The translations under genes and the position numbers were made by a program. The notes beneath the pieces are model-generated. The model saw nothing but the letters and a program-made list of their open reading frames with translations, was not told where the DNA came from and did not search any database. From Alphaproteobacteria bacterium (GTDB lineage: Bacteria; Pseudomonadota; Alphaproteobacteria; Caulobacterales; Aquidulcibacteraceae), in NCBI GenBank assembly GCA_027485915.1, contig JAIXQA010000080.1, forward strand, positions 1 through 64,000: a stretch of DNA of 64,000 nucleotides. Reading direction: 5' to 3'. This document shows, piece by piece, positions 26,258-34,652 of this stretch (positions are counted from its first letter, which is position 1; every line of letters begins with the position of its first letter).

Positions 26258-27157
26258 TTAGCCTGCCCGTCTTGCAAGCCAAACGCCGACCAGTACCAAT
26301 GCTCCACCCATCATCTGAACTGGAGTGAGGCTTTCGTGAAGCCACGCCCAGCCAAGGAAGCCGACCAGAACTGGCTGCAGTAAGATCAAGACGGAGGCAA
26401 TATGGGTCGGGACCATGCCAAAGCCAACGGCTAATAGGCCTTGACCAGCTACTTGTGCGAGCACGCCGAGAACCAGAAGCGGCCACCATTGCGCGATAAA
26501 GGATTGGCCTGTCGTGGGCGGCAATAAGGGTTCACCCGACACGAGCGTCACCGCCAAGCAGAACAGCATCGCAAAGCCTGATGAGAAGAACATAATGGTC
26601 CCAGCACCCCATTGGCTGCGCATTTTTGCGATGGTGATCAGATAAAGCCCATACCAGAGCGACGTTAGCGCCGATAAGCCATCGCCTACGAGGCGGTCTG
26701 GATTGGTCGCAGGCGCGCCCCCAGACAAGAGGAGCGAGCCGACCAAGGCGATTACCACCGCAACCCAATAGGCTTTGGTCGGAAGCGCCCGTGTTGTCAG
26801 CCAAGTAACGGCGACAACCACAATCGGGGTAAGGTTCGACAAGAAGGTGGCGTTCGCCGCACTCGTGCGCACAATGCCTGCATGCCAAGTGGCGAGATCG
26901 CCGGCAAACAACAGGCCTGCCAATGCCAAAAGTCCGATGGGTAAAGCGGTGCGCTTGCCGTCATCGCCTTGCGGCTTGGCTTCCAAATGCGACCATAGCG
27001 CCAGAAGTGGCAGCGCAAAGGCAAGGCGCCAAAACGCACTGGCCTGCGGACCCAATGGTGAAAGCTTCACCATGATAGGCGCGAGCGCGATACAGGATGC
27101 GCCTGCAGCCAAGGCAACCGTTCCTAGGAATAGCTTTTGTGCATCGGTTTGGGCCAC
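26258..27157 (-). CDS. EamA/DMT-family transporter
   Basis: An inner-membrane protein with two EamA repeats and about ten helices. The GTG at 27157 gives 299 residues. It lies 10 bases after the gluQ stop and removes a non-membrane N-terminus that would overlap gluQ. The first repeat spans about 10-140 (ending SNLTPIVVVAVTWL) and the second about 155-295 (ending LLQPVLVGFLGWAWLHESLTPVQMMGGALVLVGVW). DMT transporters export metabolites or amino acids; the substrate cannot be told. It is probably co-transcribed with gluQ. Confidence 0.88.
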   Translation of the reverse strand: MAQTDAQKLFLGTVALAAGASCIALAPIMVKLSPLGPQASAFWRLAFALPLLALWSHLEAKPQGDDGKRTALPIGLLALAGLLFAGDLATWHAGIVRTSAANATFLSNLTPIVVVAVTWLTTRALPTKAYWVAVVIALVGSLLLSGGAPATNPDRLVGDGLSALTSLWYGLYLITIAKMRSQWGAGTIMFFSSGFAMLFCLAVTLVSGEPLLPPTTGQSFIAQWWPLLVLGVLAQVAGQGLLAVGFGMVPTHIASVLILLQPVLVGFLGWAWLHESLTPVQMMGGALVLVGVWLARRAG

Positions 27158-27167
27158 GCGCGGGTTC

Positions 27168-27992
27168 CTAAAGGCCAAGGCTGGTTCGAATCTCAATCGG
27201 GCTTGTGCCGCTTTCGCGCAGGCTCCGCAATGTGACGGACTGATTACGTTTGGCAAAACGCTTGCCATCTGCGTCAAGGATTAAGCGGTGGTGGCGGTAG
27301 ATGGGTGTCGGCAGCCCGAGAAGCCTTTGTAAGACGACATGGATATGGGCGGCTTCAGCCAAATCCTCACCTCGGATGACATGGGTGATGCCTTGGCTGG
27401 CGTCATCGAGCACACTGGCGAGGTGATAGCTAGAAGGAAACTCTTTCCGCGCCAACACGATATCGCCCAATTGAGCTGGATTGGCTTTGACCCAAACACC
27501 ATTGGCCTCAAAGCCCAGGGTCTCCCAGTCTGCACCCAGAATTTCTGCGCTGCGCACCAGCGATAGCCGCCAAGCATAGGGCTTCCCGGTTTCAAGCAGC
27601 TGTGCCTCTTCGGCGGCAGGCAAGGGCGCAACCTTTTCTGGCCCTGAAAAGTCATGAGGGGCCGAGGCGATGGATTCCATCAGTTCTTTGCGAGTCCTGA
27701 AGCAGCGATAAAGGACGCCAAGCGCTTTCAACCGTTCAAGGGCTGCCTCGTAATCCGCCATATGGTCACTTTGCCGACGCACCGGGCTTTCCCAAGTGAG
27801 GCCCAGCCAAGCCAAATCCTCATAAATCGCAGCTTCAAATTCAGACCGACATCGGGTCACGTCTGTGTCCTCGATCCGCAAGATAAAGCGCCCCGTTGCG
27901 TCTTGGGCCGCGTCAAAGGCTGTCCAAGCTGAAAAAGCATGACCTAAATGGAGATAGCCCGTGGGGGAAGGGGCAAAGCGCGTAGCAAACAT
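27168..27992 (-). CDS. gluQ: Glutamyl-Q tRNA(Asp) synthetase
   Basis: Attaches glutamate to the queuosine base of tRNA-Asp. The ATG at 27992 gives 274 residues starting MFATRFAPSPTGYLHLGH; a TTG 12 codons earlier also reads through. It has the HIGH-type HLGH, and a KMSKS-like KRFAKRN near the end. It lacks the anticodon-binding half found in the full GltX of this same window (10057-11496). It overlaps no upstream gene and starts divergently from the esterase gene. Confidence 0.93.
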   Translation of the reverse strand: MFATRFAPSPTGYLHLGHAFSAWTAFDAAQDATGRFILRIEDTDVTRCRSEFEAAIYEDLAWLGLTWESPVRRQSDHMADYEAALERLKALGVLYRCFRTRKELMESIASAPHDFSGPEKVAPLPAAEEAQLLETGKPYAWRLSLVRSAEILGADWETLGFEANGVWVKANPAQLGDIVLARKEFPSSYHLASVLDDASQGITHVIRGEDLAEAAHIHVVLQRLLGLPTPIYRHHRLILDADGKRFAKRNQSVTLRSLRESGTSPIEIRTSLGL

Positions 27993-28050
27993 GCCTGCTC
28001 TATGCCGTGGGGCGACTGTCTTTGGCAATTGGCTTTTGCTAGTATGGGCT

Positions 28051-28701
28051 ATGGCAACAACAATCCTTACCGGCCCGCAGCACGCTCCATTCTCTGGTCA
28101 AGCCCCCAAAGGTCTTGTCGTGGCTTTGCATGGTTATGGCTCAAATGGCGATGATCTGATTTCGCTCGCACCCTACTGGGAAAAGCTTTTGCCAGATGTG
28201 CAATTTAGTTCGCCCAACGCACCGACGCAGCTCGCAGGCTTTGGTGCAATGTATCAGTGGTTCCCAATCGAAAGCATGGACCCGGTTCATTTAGCCAAAG
28301 GAGTGATGAATGCAGCACCTCTATTGGAAGCGTTCCTGGCTGCGGAAATGGCGCGCTTTGGCGTGACCAAAGCGCAAACGGCCTTGGTAGGGTTTAGCCA
28401 AGGAACGATGATGGCATTGCAAGTCGGCTTGGCATCTAAAGAGCCGTATGCGGGAATTTTGGGATATTCGGGGGCGTTAGTAGGCAATCCTGACCTTGCT
28501 TCCAAGCCGCCAGTCTTATTGGTACATGGCGATCAGGACGATGTCGTGCCACTAGCTGCCAGTCAAATGGCACAGCGATTTTTGAGTAGTGCCGGTCTTG
28601 ATGCACGACTACATGTATCCCCGCGCGCAGGACACACGATTGCGATGGATGGCCTACAGCTTGGCGGGGCCTTCTTGGCCCGCGTTCTCAAAGGTGTTTA
28701 G
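28051..28701 (+). CDS. Phospholipase/carboxylesterase family hydrolase
   Basis: A 216-residue alpha/beta hydrolase of the dienelactone-hydrolase/carboxylesterase (YpfH-like) type. It shows the oxyanion segment LHGYGSNGDD, nucleophile S116 in GFSQGTMMAL, acid D in HGDQDDVVP and H in AGHTIAMDG. No signal peptide, so cytosolic. The start ATG follows a weak upstream region about 58 bases from the divergent gluQ. Its end overlaps the Pr6Pr gene tail-to-tail by 14 bases. Confidence 0.9.
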   Translation: MATTILTGPQHAPFSGQAPKGLVVALHGYGSNGDDLISLAPYWEKLLPDVQFSSPNAPTQLAGFGAMYQWFPIESMDPVHLAKGVMNAAPLLEAFLAAEMARFGVTKAQTALVGFSQGTMMALQVGLASKEPYAGILGYSGALVGNPDLASKPPVLLVHGDQDDVVPLAASQMAQRFLSSAGLDARLHVSPRAGHTIAMDGLQLGGAFLARVLKGV

Positions 28702-29353
28702 CTTGAACGCGATGGAGGCCTTTGGAGAGCAAAACGAATAACAGGCCCATCGCCAAAAAGCCAAGTCCGAGGCCCAGAACATTGAGGCCAATTTGCCCGA
28801 GACCATATTTGCCAACATCGAGGAAAAAATAAGGATACCAACCTTCAAACCGGCCGCGCAGCAAGGCCGCACTTGTATAAAGAAGCGGCCACGCCAACCA
28901 AATGACGGCGTGGTTGAACTTCACATCGTCCTTGTCAGCAAAGAAGAGCCACCAAATCAAAGTGAAGGCGGGAACTACGTAATGAACCCCTAAATCGCCA
29001 ATGAGATTGAGGCCGGAAAGGTTACGCCCCGCACTTAATAGCAAGTGATAAATCAGGCCCATGGTTGTGATGTAAAAGGTCAGAGCCGCTAAGGCGTGGT
29101 TTGGAAAAACCTTAGGACCTTTGTGTGATGCAGCAATTAAGCCCATGCTGATCGCAATCAAGCCATTGGTCAGGATGGTGAAATAGCCTGTCAGACGCCA
29201 CAGGCTATCACCCAAGCTCATCCCATCCCGCATGGTCCAACCTACGCTGATTGAAGATTGTAGGACCAAGGCCGCACAGGTGAATAGGCACAACAAACCC
29301 GCGCTTAATCGGGCAATGGGGGCGGGATTGGTTGGGCCGATTTGGGTCGTCAT
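28688..29353 (-). CDS. Pr6Pr family membrane protein
   Basis: A 221-residue protein with about six membrane helices, of the Pr6Pr (FAR-17a/AIG1-like) type. Features are FTCAALVLQ..S in helix 1, LTGYFTILTNGLIAISMG in helix 2, LLLSAGRNLSGLNLIGDLGVHYVVP in the middle and the late motif EGWYPYFFLDVGKYGLGQIGLNVLGLG. Some eukaryotic relatives hydrolyse lipids, with Thr and His as catalytic residues, and several Thr/His residues are present here. The bacterial role is unknown. Confidence 0.82.
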   Translation of the reverse strand: MTTQIGPTNPAPIARLSAGLLCLFTCAALVLQSSISVGWTMRDGMSLGDSLWRLTGYFTILTNGLIAISMGLIAASHKGPKVFPNHALAALTFYITTMGLIYHLLLSAGRNLSGLNLIGDLGVHYVVPAFTLIWWLFFADKDDVKFNHAVIWLAWPLLYTSAALLRGRFEGWYPYFFLDVGKYGLGQIGLNVLGLGLGFLAMGLLFVLLSKGLHRVQAKHL

Positions 29354-29545
29354 TGTTTGTCACTGGCAGAGCAACTGCATCGACACAAATCGATATCGCA
29401 TCTGTCATGTTTTCTTTGCAGTGAATCGGTTACTGATACTTCGCAGAGCAGGAGGAAGCCGCTTTCAATAGGCCATACCATACCAGTCTCGCTGTCGGCC
29501 GAGCCGACCTGAAAAAGATTGCTTCCCTGAAACACGGAGGCGACT

Positions 29546-30145
29546 ATGGATGTTGACCATTTAGAACTGGCCTCCGCGCACCAACCCATTAGAACTCAAT
29601 CGAGTTTAGCGGGCTTTCCTGCCTTGGTTTTAAATGCCGATTATAGGCCGCTATCATATTATCCACTGTCGGTTTGGTCGTGGCAGGATGCGGTAAAAGC
29701 GGTTTATATGGACCGAGTTGAAGTGGTGGCGGAATATGATCAGGCCGTTCATAGCCCCAGTTTCGAAATGCGCTTGCCCAGCGTGATTTCGCTCAAAGAA
29801 TATGTTCAGCAAGATCGTGCCCCGGCATTTACACGCTTTAATCTATTCCTTCGCGATGGGTTTAAATGCGCTTATTGCCATGCCACGGAAGACTTGACGT
29901 TTGACCATGTGGTTCCCCGTTCAAAAGGTGGGAAGACAACTTGGGAAAACATCGTCACCGCTTGCTCGCCCTGTAATTTACGCAAGGGCGGCCGCAGTTT
30001 GCGTGAAGCCGGTATGACGCCCCGCAAGCCACCACGCCGGCCAAGCATGCACGAATTGCAGGCCATGGGCCGCAAGTTTCCGCCACACCATTTGCACGAG
30101 AGCTGGGTCGATTGGCTCTACTGGGATGTGGTATTGGAGGCCTAG
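29546..30145 (+). CDS. HNH endonuclease family protein
   Basis: A 199-residue protein with an N-terminal domain (FPALVLNADYRPLSYYPLSVWSWQDAVKAV) typical of alphaproteobacterial HNH proteins. The HNH core is at about 110-155: CAYC, the DHVVPRSKGG catalytic segment, N-I-V and CSPCN, forming a four-Cys zinc site. GGAGGCGACT precedes the ATG. It is chromosomal, monocistronic and not beside phage or restriction genes. The role (repair or other DNA processing) is not known. Confidence 0.92.
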   Translation: MDVDHLELASAHQPIRTQSSLAGFPALVLNADYRPLSYYPLSVWSWQDAVKAVYMDRVEVVAEYDQAVHSPSFEMRLPSVISLKEYVQQDRAPAFTRFNLFLRDGFKCAYCHATEDLTFDHVVPRSKGGKTTWENIVTACSPCNLRKGGRSLREAGMTPRKPPRRPSMHELQAMGRKFPPHHLHESWVDWLYWDVVLEA

Positions 30146-30269
30146 GTCAGCCGGCCTAACATCATTGTAATCTTCTGCTAGCCTAATTGCGGGCTCAGCC
30201 TCTTTCGACGAAGCTCCTGAACCCTTATGTCGGACGGGAGGCAAATACTGCCCTTGCCTAAGGATTAGT

Positions 30270-31316
30270 TTGATGAAGCGCCCATTTGGTCCCACCAGTG
30301 CAATGGCCCGTGAAACCCTGCGCCGTGGCCTAGGTCGTATGCGCGAAGCTGGCCCTTTACTGCGTAAAGGCCGCCTTGCTGGCCTGGGCTTACTTGGCGT
30401 TTTGATCGGTTTTATACAAAGTGTTATCGAACTGGCGATGCGCGAGGCCTATGACGCCCTCGACCGGCGCCATGAGGCACAGATTAAAAAGGGTAGTGAA
30501 GCGATGGGACGGCGACGCGAGTGGCGCGAAGAGGATGACGAAGAGGACCGCAAGGTCTATAGACGCAAAATGGAAGATGCGCGCCGCCGTTTTGAACTCG
30601 AAATTCGTGCTGCGCGAGATGTGCAGCGAGAGCAACGTCGTGCCCAAGGTCGTATCAAGGCCACGTGGACCCTCGCTTCTGTTGGCGCTGGGATTTTCCT
30701 AGCTGCAGTCGTCGGCGATGCTCTTAACCCCCTTGCCGGGATTGGCTTTGGCATCATGGTAGGCGGAGCCATCTCTTGGGTGGGCTCGTTGTTCTTACAT
30801 CGTATCGGCAAGCCCGCAGTGGAGTCAGCGGCGATGCCTGTGCCGCGGCGGGCAGAGATTGAAACGCCAACGGTCAGTGAAAATACGATGCCACAAGGCC
30901 GCACGGAATTGGTGCAGCAGGTCTTGGCCGACGCCGCGACTGCATTGCGTTCCCTCGATGGCACCATGTCACGCTTGCGCCATCCAGATTCTGTGGCGTC
31001 AGTGGCGCGCATTGTTGCTGTAGGTAATCGCCTCATGATGATGGTGGCAGCAAATCCAGAAAAGCTAGCCATCGCCCAGCGTGTCTTCACCTATTATTGC
31101 CCAGAGACTGTGAAAGTCGCGGAAGCCCTTGCCAAAATTGAATCTGATCCTTCGCCCGATATGGAGCGGATTAGCGGCACGCAGACGATTTTGAAGAAGC
31201 TCGAAGTGCTGTTCGAGCGGACAGAGCTTGAACTGAAGGCAGACGAGGGCAAGGAATTGGATATCGATCTAAAGCTTTTGGATCAATCGATCGAGTCAGA
31301 CCTGCGCTATCAATGA
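30270..31316 (+). CDS. XpaC-like (5-bromo-4-chloroindolyl phosphate hydrolysis) family protein
   Basis: A 348-residue protein. It begins with a basic, membrane-near N-terminus, then a charged helix (about 70-130, many R and E, probably coiled coil) and two hydrophobic segments (about 133-178). The C-terminal half (about 210-345: VARIVAVGNRLMMMV, YYCPETVKVAEAL, LEVLFERTELELKADE) matches the XpaC-type domain, often encoded with TelA-like proteins. No telA is adjacent here. Function unknown. AAGGATT precedes the ATG. Confidence 0.75.
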   Translation: MMKRPFGPTSAMARETLRRGLGRMREAGPLLRKGRLAGLGLLGVLIGFIQSVIELAMREAYDALDRRHEAQIKKGSEAMGRRREWREEDDEEDRKVYRRKMEDARRRFELEIRAARDVQREQRRAQGRIKATWTLASVGAGIFLAAVVGDALNPLAGIGFGIMVGGAISWVGSLFLHRIGKPAVESAAMPVPRRAEIETPTVSENTMPQGRTELVQQVLADAATALRSLDGTMSRLRHPDSVASVARIVAVGNRLMMMVAANPEKLAIAQRVFTYYCPETVKVAEALAKIESDPSPDMERISGTQTILKKLEVLFERTELELKADEGKELDIDLKLLDQSIESDLRYQ

Positions 31317-31323
31317 ACAGGTC

Positions 31324-31902
31324 TTAGACCTTTTGGCAGACGGCAATCGCTACCCGACATCCGGCTTTTATCACAGCCTCTAGCACCGGATGACCGAACG
31401 CTTCTTTTGCGCCTTCGGCGATGGCCTGTTCCTTGTGCGCGATTTCTTCATCGCGGAAGCGGCTGATCATGGCCGAAAGTTCCGGCTCTTGATCGCCTAA
31501 TTCTTCAATTTGCTCGCGGTAGTGATCTTCGATGACTTCTTCAACGGCAGCTGTGCAAGCGTGCGCCGCTTTTTCGCCCATCAAGGCGGTCACTACCCCC
31601 AGGCCAAAGCCAGCTGCCCCCCAAATGGGGCCTAAAAGCGTGGGGCGGACTTTGCGCTCGAGCAATAATTTATCAAAGGCTGCCTTATGGACTGCTTCAT
31701 CGGCTTCTTGCTCTGCCAATTGGGCGGCGATCTTTCGTGCACCGGGCAAGCGCGAGAACACGGCGCGCTGGCCTTCATAAATGCGGGTCGCCCCGAATTC
31801 GCCAGCATGATCAACGCGCAGCATTTCTGCGACGCGGTCCTGGACAAAACGACGGCCAGGTGCGGCTGGTCGGCTTGCACGGGCTGTGGTGGCGTCAGTC
31901 AT
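31324..31902 (-). CDS. coq7: Demethoxyubiquinone hydroxylase (Coq7)
   Basis: Di-iron hydroxylase of ubiquinone biosynthesis. The ATG at 31902, 7 bases after GGAG, gives 192 residues. Iron ligands appear in the helices HAGEFGA, EADEAVH, VEEVIEDH and RDEEIAH, the Coq7 pattern of Glu and ExxH. An internal hydrophobic helix (about 92-112) is the expected membrane contact. Its start overlaps the dsbB stop by 8 bases, so the two genes are translationally coupled. Confidence 0.95.
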   Translation of the reverse strand: MTDATTARASRPAAPGRRFVQDRVAEMLRVDHAGEFGATRIYEGQRAVFSRLPGARKIAAQLAEQEADEAVHKAAFDKLLLERKVRPTLLGPIWGAAGFGLGVVTALMGEKAAHACTAAVEEVIEDHYREQIEELGDQEPELSAMISRFRDEEIAHKEQAIAEGAKEAFGHPVLEAVIKAGCRVAIAVCQKV

Positions 31903-32428
31903 CTGATTTCTCCGTAAAGCCACGTGGGTAAAAGACGCTCAATCCTGAATAAATGGTCAATTTGAGCGAAATCAACAAATTCCAGCCTGCCATCGACAAA
32001 CCTAGGAAAATCCAAGCGGCCTCATCACAAGCCACCACATTCATGGGTTGGCTGAGCGACCCCAACAAATCGGTTGGAACGGCCCCGCCGCTGCCAGCCG
32101 TACAAGAAGCTAGACCCGGCCACCACTTATACTCAACACCCATATGAAAGCCTGCCACCATCGCGCCACCGATAAAGGCGAAGGCCAAGAGCAGATTCAG
32201 GGCTCGATTGGCCATTTCGGACCCGTCCATACGGCGAGCGACGAGGGCGAGGGCTGCAATGGCCGCCGCAATCCAATAGGCCTCACGCTGATGTAAGCAA
32301 AGGGCGCAGGGCGCTAGGCCGCCAAAACGCTCAAACCCATGGGCGATGGCCAGCATGGAAACGCTCGATGCGAGGGCGATCCAGGGCCATTGGGTAAGGA
32401 TGAGGCTAAAGATGGGGCGTAGACGCAT
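31895..32428 (-). CDS. DsbB-family disulfide bond protein
   Basis: A 177-residue inner-membrane protein with four helices. It has the redox pair C41-A-L-C44 (PCALC) and the second pair C109 and C134 (ASCT and VACDE) in the periplasmic loop. It reoxidises a DsbA-type partner and passes electrons to quinone. The DsbA-like lipoprotein 1.3 kb away is a possible partner. Its coupling to coq7, a ubiquinone gene, is functionally fitting. Confidence 0.93.
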   Translation of the reverse strand: MRLRPIFSLILTQWPWIALASSVSMLAIAHGFERFGGLAPCALCLHQREAYWIAAAIAALALVARRMDGSEMANRALNLLLAFAFIGGAMVAGFHMGVEYKWWPGLASCTAGSGGAVPTDLLGSLSQPMNVVACDEAAWIFLGLSMAGWNLLISLKLTIYSGLSVFYPRGFTEKSDD

Positions 32429-32492
32429 CTCGATGATATAGGCCGTTCCTTAAGCTTCGAACAGTTCAAGGCGCACCACACTTGCATGCGGC

Positions 32493-33161
32493 CTATTGTC
32501 CTATGAAATTGCCCAACCAAGGCAGGTGTTCTTGCACCAGATTGACGGCAAAGCCAGCCCCCGCAAACAAGCCCCAAATCATCACTAGCAAGAAAGTCGA
32601 CCAAGCAAGTCCTAAAAGGCTGCCTGCCAGCGTGAACAGGCCATCGGATTGCAAAAGGCCAACCGCAATTAAGGTAATGGCGAGCGATGGGATCGTGTTG
32701 GTGATTGGCAGCATGATGGTGACCGATGCGACTGCGCAGATTGCGCCGACCAGACGTTCTGCCAAACCTCGCGCTAAAAAGGTCAAGCGAGGTTTTGAAA
32801 ACACCGTGGTCCAGCGCAAACGCTTGTCGGTAAAGTCAGCAATCGAATCTATCCAAGCCGACTTGACACGAGCTTCAAGCGCACGCTTAGGCAACCAAAC
32901 TTCTTTGGCCCCAAGCGCCATTTGAATGGCCAAAAGAAAAATGGGGATCGCAATCAGCTGTGCGCCGGGCAGGCCAGGCACTAAACAAGGAATTGCAAAT
33001 ACAAGGATCAACAGGCCAAAAGCACGCTCATCCATTTGATCCACAATGTCGCCAATCAGCGCGCCATCAGGCCCAGCAACTTTTTTGAGACCAACAATGG
33101 CATCAATGAAACTAAGGGGAGCCGCTTGGCTCTCAGATGTGGGGTGTGGGGCAGATGTCAT
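32493..33161 (-). CDS. ExoD family membrane protein
   Basis: A 222-residue protein of the ExoD family, first linked to exopolysaccharide production and alkali tolerance in rhizobia. The N-terminal domain has DERAFGLLILVFAIPCLVPGLPG. The C-terminal part has several helices (about 133-160, 163-190, 192-210). It is monocistronic. The precise activity is unknown. Confidence 0.88.
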   Translation of the reverse strand: MTSAPHPTSESQAAPLSFIDAIVGLKKVAGPDGALIGDIVDQMDERAFGLLILVFAIPCLVPGLPGAQLIAIPIFLLAIQMALGAKEVWLPKRALEARVKSAWIDSIADFTDKRLRWTTVFSKPRLTFLARGLAERLVGAICAVASVTIMLPITNTIPSLAITLIAVGLLQSDGLFTLAGSLLGLAWSTFLLVMIWGLFAGAGFAVNLVQEHLPWLGNFIGQ

Positions 33162-33315
33162 GGGCTGTCTATACGCCGCACCTCTCGCAATGCCAATCTG
33201 GATTGGCCTCTTGCTGCATCAGCCTCTGACTTTATGAGACCAAACCTGCAGGAAGTTGCAGAAAATCCGATTGCATTCACGGCCAAGCCCGTCTAGGTAC
33301 TGCCCTCCCAACCGT

Positions 33316-33400
33316 GCCCCGGTGGTGGAATTGGTAGACGCGCTGGACTCAAAATCCAGTTTCGAGAGGAGTGTCGGTTCGAGTCCGACCCGGGGCACCA
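33316..33400 (+). tRNA. tRNA-Leu (CAA anticodon)
   Basis: A complete cloverleaf of 85 bases with encoded CCA. The acceptor GCCCCGG pairs with CCGGGGC. The anticodon stem CTGGA/TCCAG holds the loop CTCAAAA, giving anticodon CAA. A long variable arm marks a class II tRNA, and the T-arm is GTCGG-TTCGAGT-CCGAC. A T-run follows directly (33401-33405). Confidence 0.97.
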
Positions 33401-33557
33401 TTTTTCCATATACTTAAATCTTTTGTCGCTCGGATGGGAAATCTGTGCGGTCATTTAAGCTGCGCGAGATGCACGCAATTTAGCTCAAAAGCCATCTAAT
33501 TCCGCAAGCTAGGTCTAAGGACTTCTTGAGACAATACGGGCATCATAGGAGTGCGCG

Positions 33558-33755
33558 ATGGATGTCTCGTCATTGATGAATGCTAAGATGCAGGCACAAG
33601 CTGCTCACTTGCAAATGGCGGCCTTGCGCGCTGTCCAAGAAACGCCGGGCCAAGAGCGTGCGCTGTCGACTCTATCTCAGGCGATCGTGCAAACCCAAGA
33701 TGCCTTTGCGGTCAGTGCCGCAAAAGCCATTAGCGGGATTGATATTCGGGTCTAG
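33558..33755 (+). CDS. Small YjfB-like putative motility protein
   Basis: A 65-residue soluble protein, mostly one or two helices rich in Ala and Gln, ending GIDIRV. Length, start (MDVSSLMNAKM) and end resemble the YjfB putative motility family, but the match is from memory and weak. AGGAGTGCGCG ahead of the ATG is a good ribosome binding site. The stop overlaps the stop of the convergent DsbA-like gene (CTAG). No flagellar gene is near. Confidence 0.6.
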   Translation: MDVSSLMNAKMQAQAAHLQMAALRAVQETPGQERALSTLSQAIVQTQDAFAVSAAKAISGIDIRV

Positions 33756-34600
33756 CCCTTCTTAGGCGCGCTTGCAGGGGGCGGGTTGGATATATCCACA
33801 CCGGCCGTTGCCAGCGCATTTTCAAGCTCTTCCTGGTTGAAGCCCGAGACTAATTTACCATTGATGACAAAGCCGGGTGTGCCGCCAATATTGAGATTAG
33901 TGGCTTGGTCGCGCATACCGGTAATGGTGGCCTCAACTTGTGGCTTTTCCATATCGGCTTTCAGCTTCTCCACATTCAGGCCGACAGACGCTGCAATTTG
34001 GAAAATCTGCTCTGGGTTAAGGTCGCCCTGCGCTGTCATCAGCGCATTGTGCATTTGTAGATATTTGCCCTGATTGTGGGCAGCAATCGCGGCCTTGGCT
34101 GCAATGGTAGAGTTTTCCGACAGGATCGGTAATTCTTTGAAGATCACACGAACATCTTTGCGTGTTTGCATCAGATTAGATACCCAACCCTGAGCTGCAT
34201 GGCAGAATCCGCATTTGTAATCAAAGAATTCGATCACGGTGATTTTCGCATTGGCAGGGCCAAAGCTAAATTGGGCATGCTCGCTTTTCAGCGTCTTGAA
34301 CGCGGCTGCAACCTTTTCATTTTGGATCCGTGCTTGTTTGGTCTCAAATGCCCGTTGCGCCTCCAGAAGGATTTCTGGATTAGCTACCAATTCATCGCGG
34401 ATCAGGGCACGGACGGCACTTTGTTGCTCTGCAGTCAGCGACTTCAAAACATCCGGATTGACGGCACCTGGCGTAACCTGGGCTGCTGAGGCTTTAGCTT
34501 CACTTGTCTCTGCCGCCTTTTCTGCAGGCTTTGTGCAGCTGGCGATGCCAAAAGCTGTGATGGACATTGCAAGAAACGAAACAAGGGTATGTGGGCGCAT
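33752..34600 (-). CDS. DsbA-like thioredoxin-fold lipoprotein
   Basis: A periplasmic thiol-disulfide oxidoreductase. From the ATG at 34600 it has 282 residues (an ATG four codons earlier is possible). The lipobox IASC (C22) is followed by an Ala/Glu linker, an N-terminal helical region, and the thioredoxin fold with C130-G-F-C133 (FFDYKCGFCH). The cis-Pro loop is GGTPGFVING. It belongs to the DsbA/BdbD-like COG1651 group. The DsbB-like protein at 31895-32428 could reoxidise it. Confidence 0.93.
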   Translation of the reverse strand: MRPHTLVSFLAMSITAFGIASCTKPAEKAAETSEAKASAAQVTPGAVNPDVLKSLTAEQQSAVRALIRDELVANPEILLEAQRAFETKQARIQNEKVAAAFKTLKSEHAQFSFGPANAKITVIEFFDYKCGFCHAAQGWVSNLMQTRKDVRVIFKELPILSENSTIAAKAAIAAHNQGKYLQMHNALMTAQGDLNPEQIFQIAASVGLNVEKLKADMEKPQVEATITGMRDQATNLNIGGTPGFVINGKLVSGFNQEELENALATAGVDISNPPPASAPKKG

Positions 34601-34652
34601 CCGCGACTCCAAGAAACAGAACTAAATTTTTGTGGAAATTAGACTCGAACCC

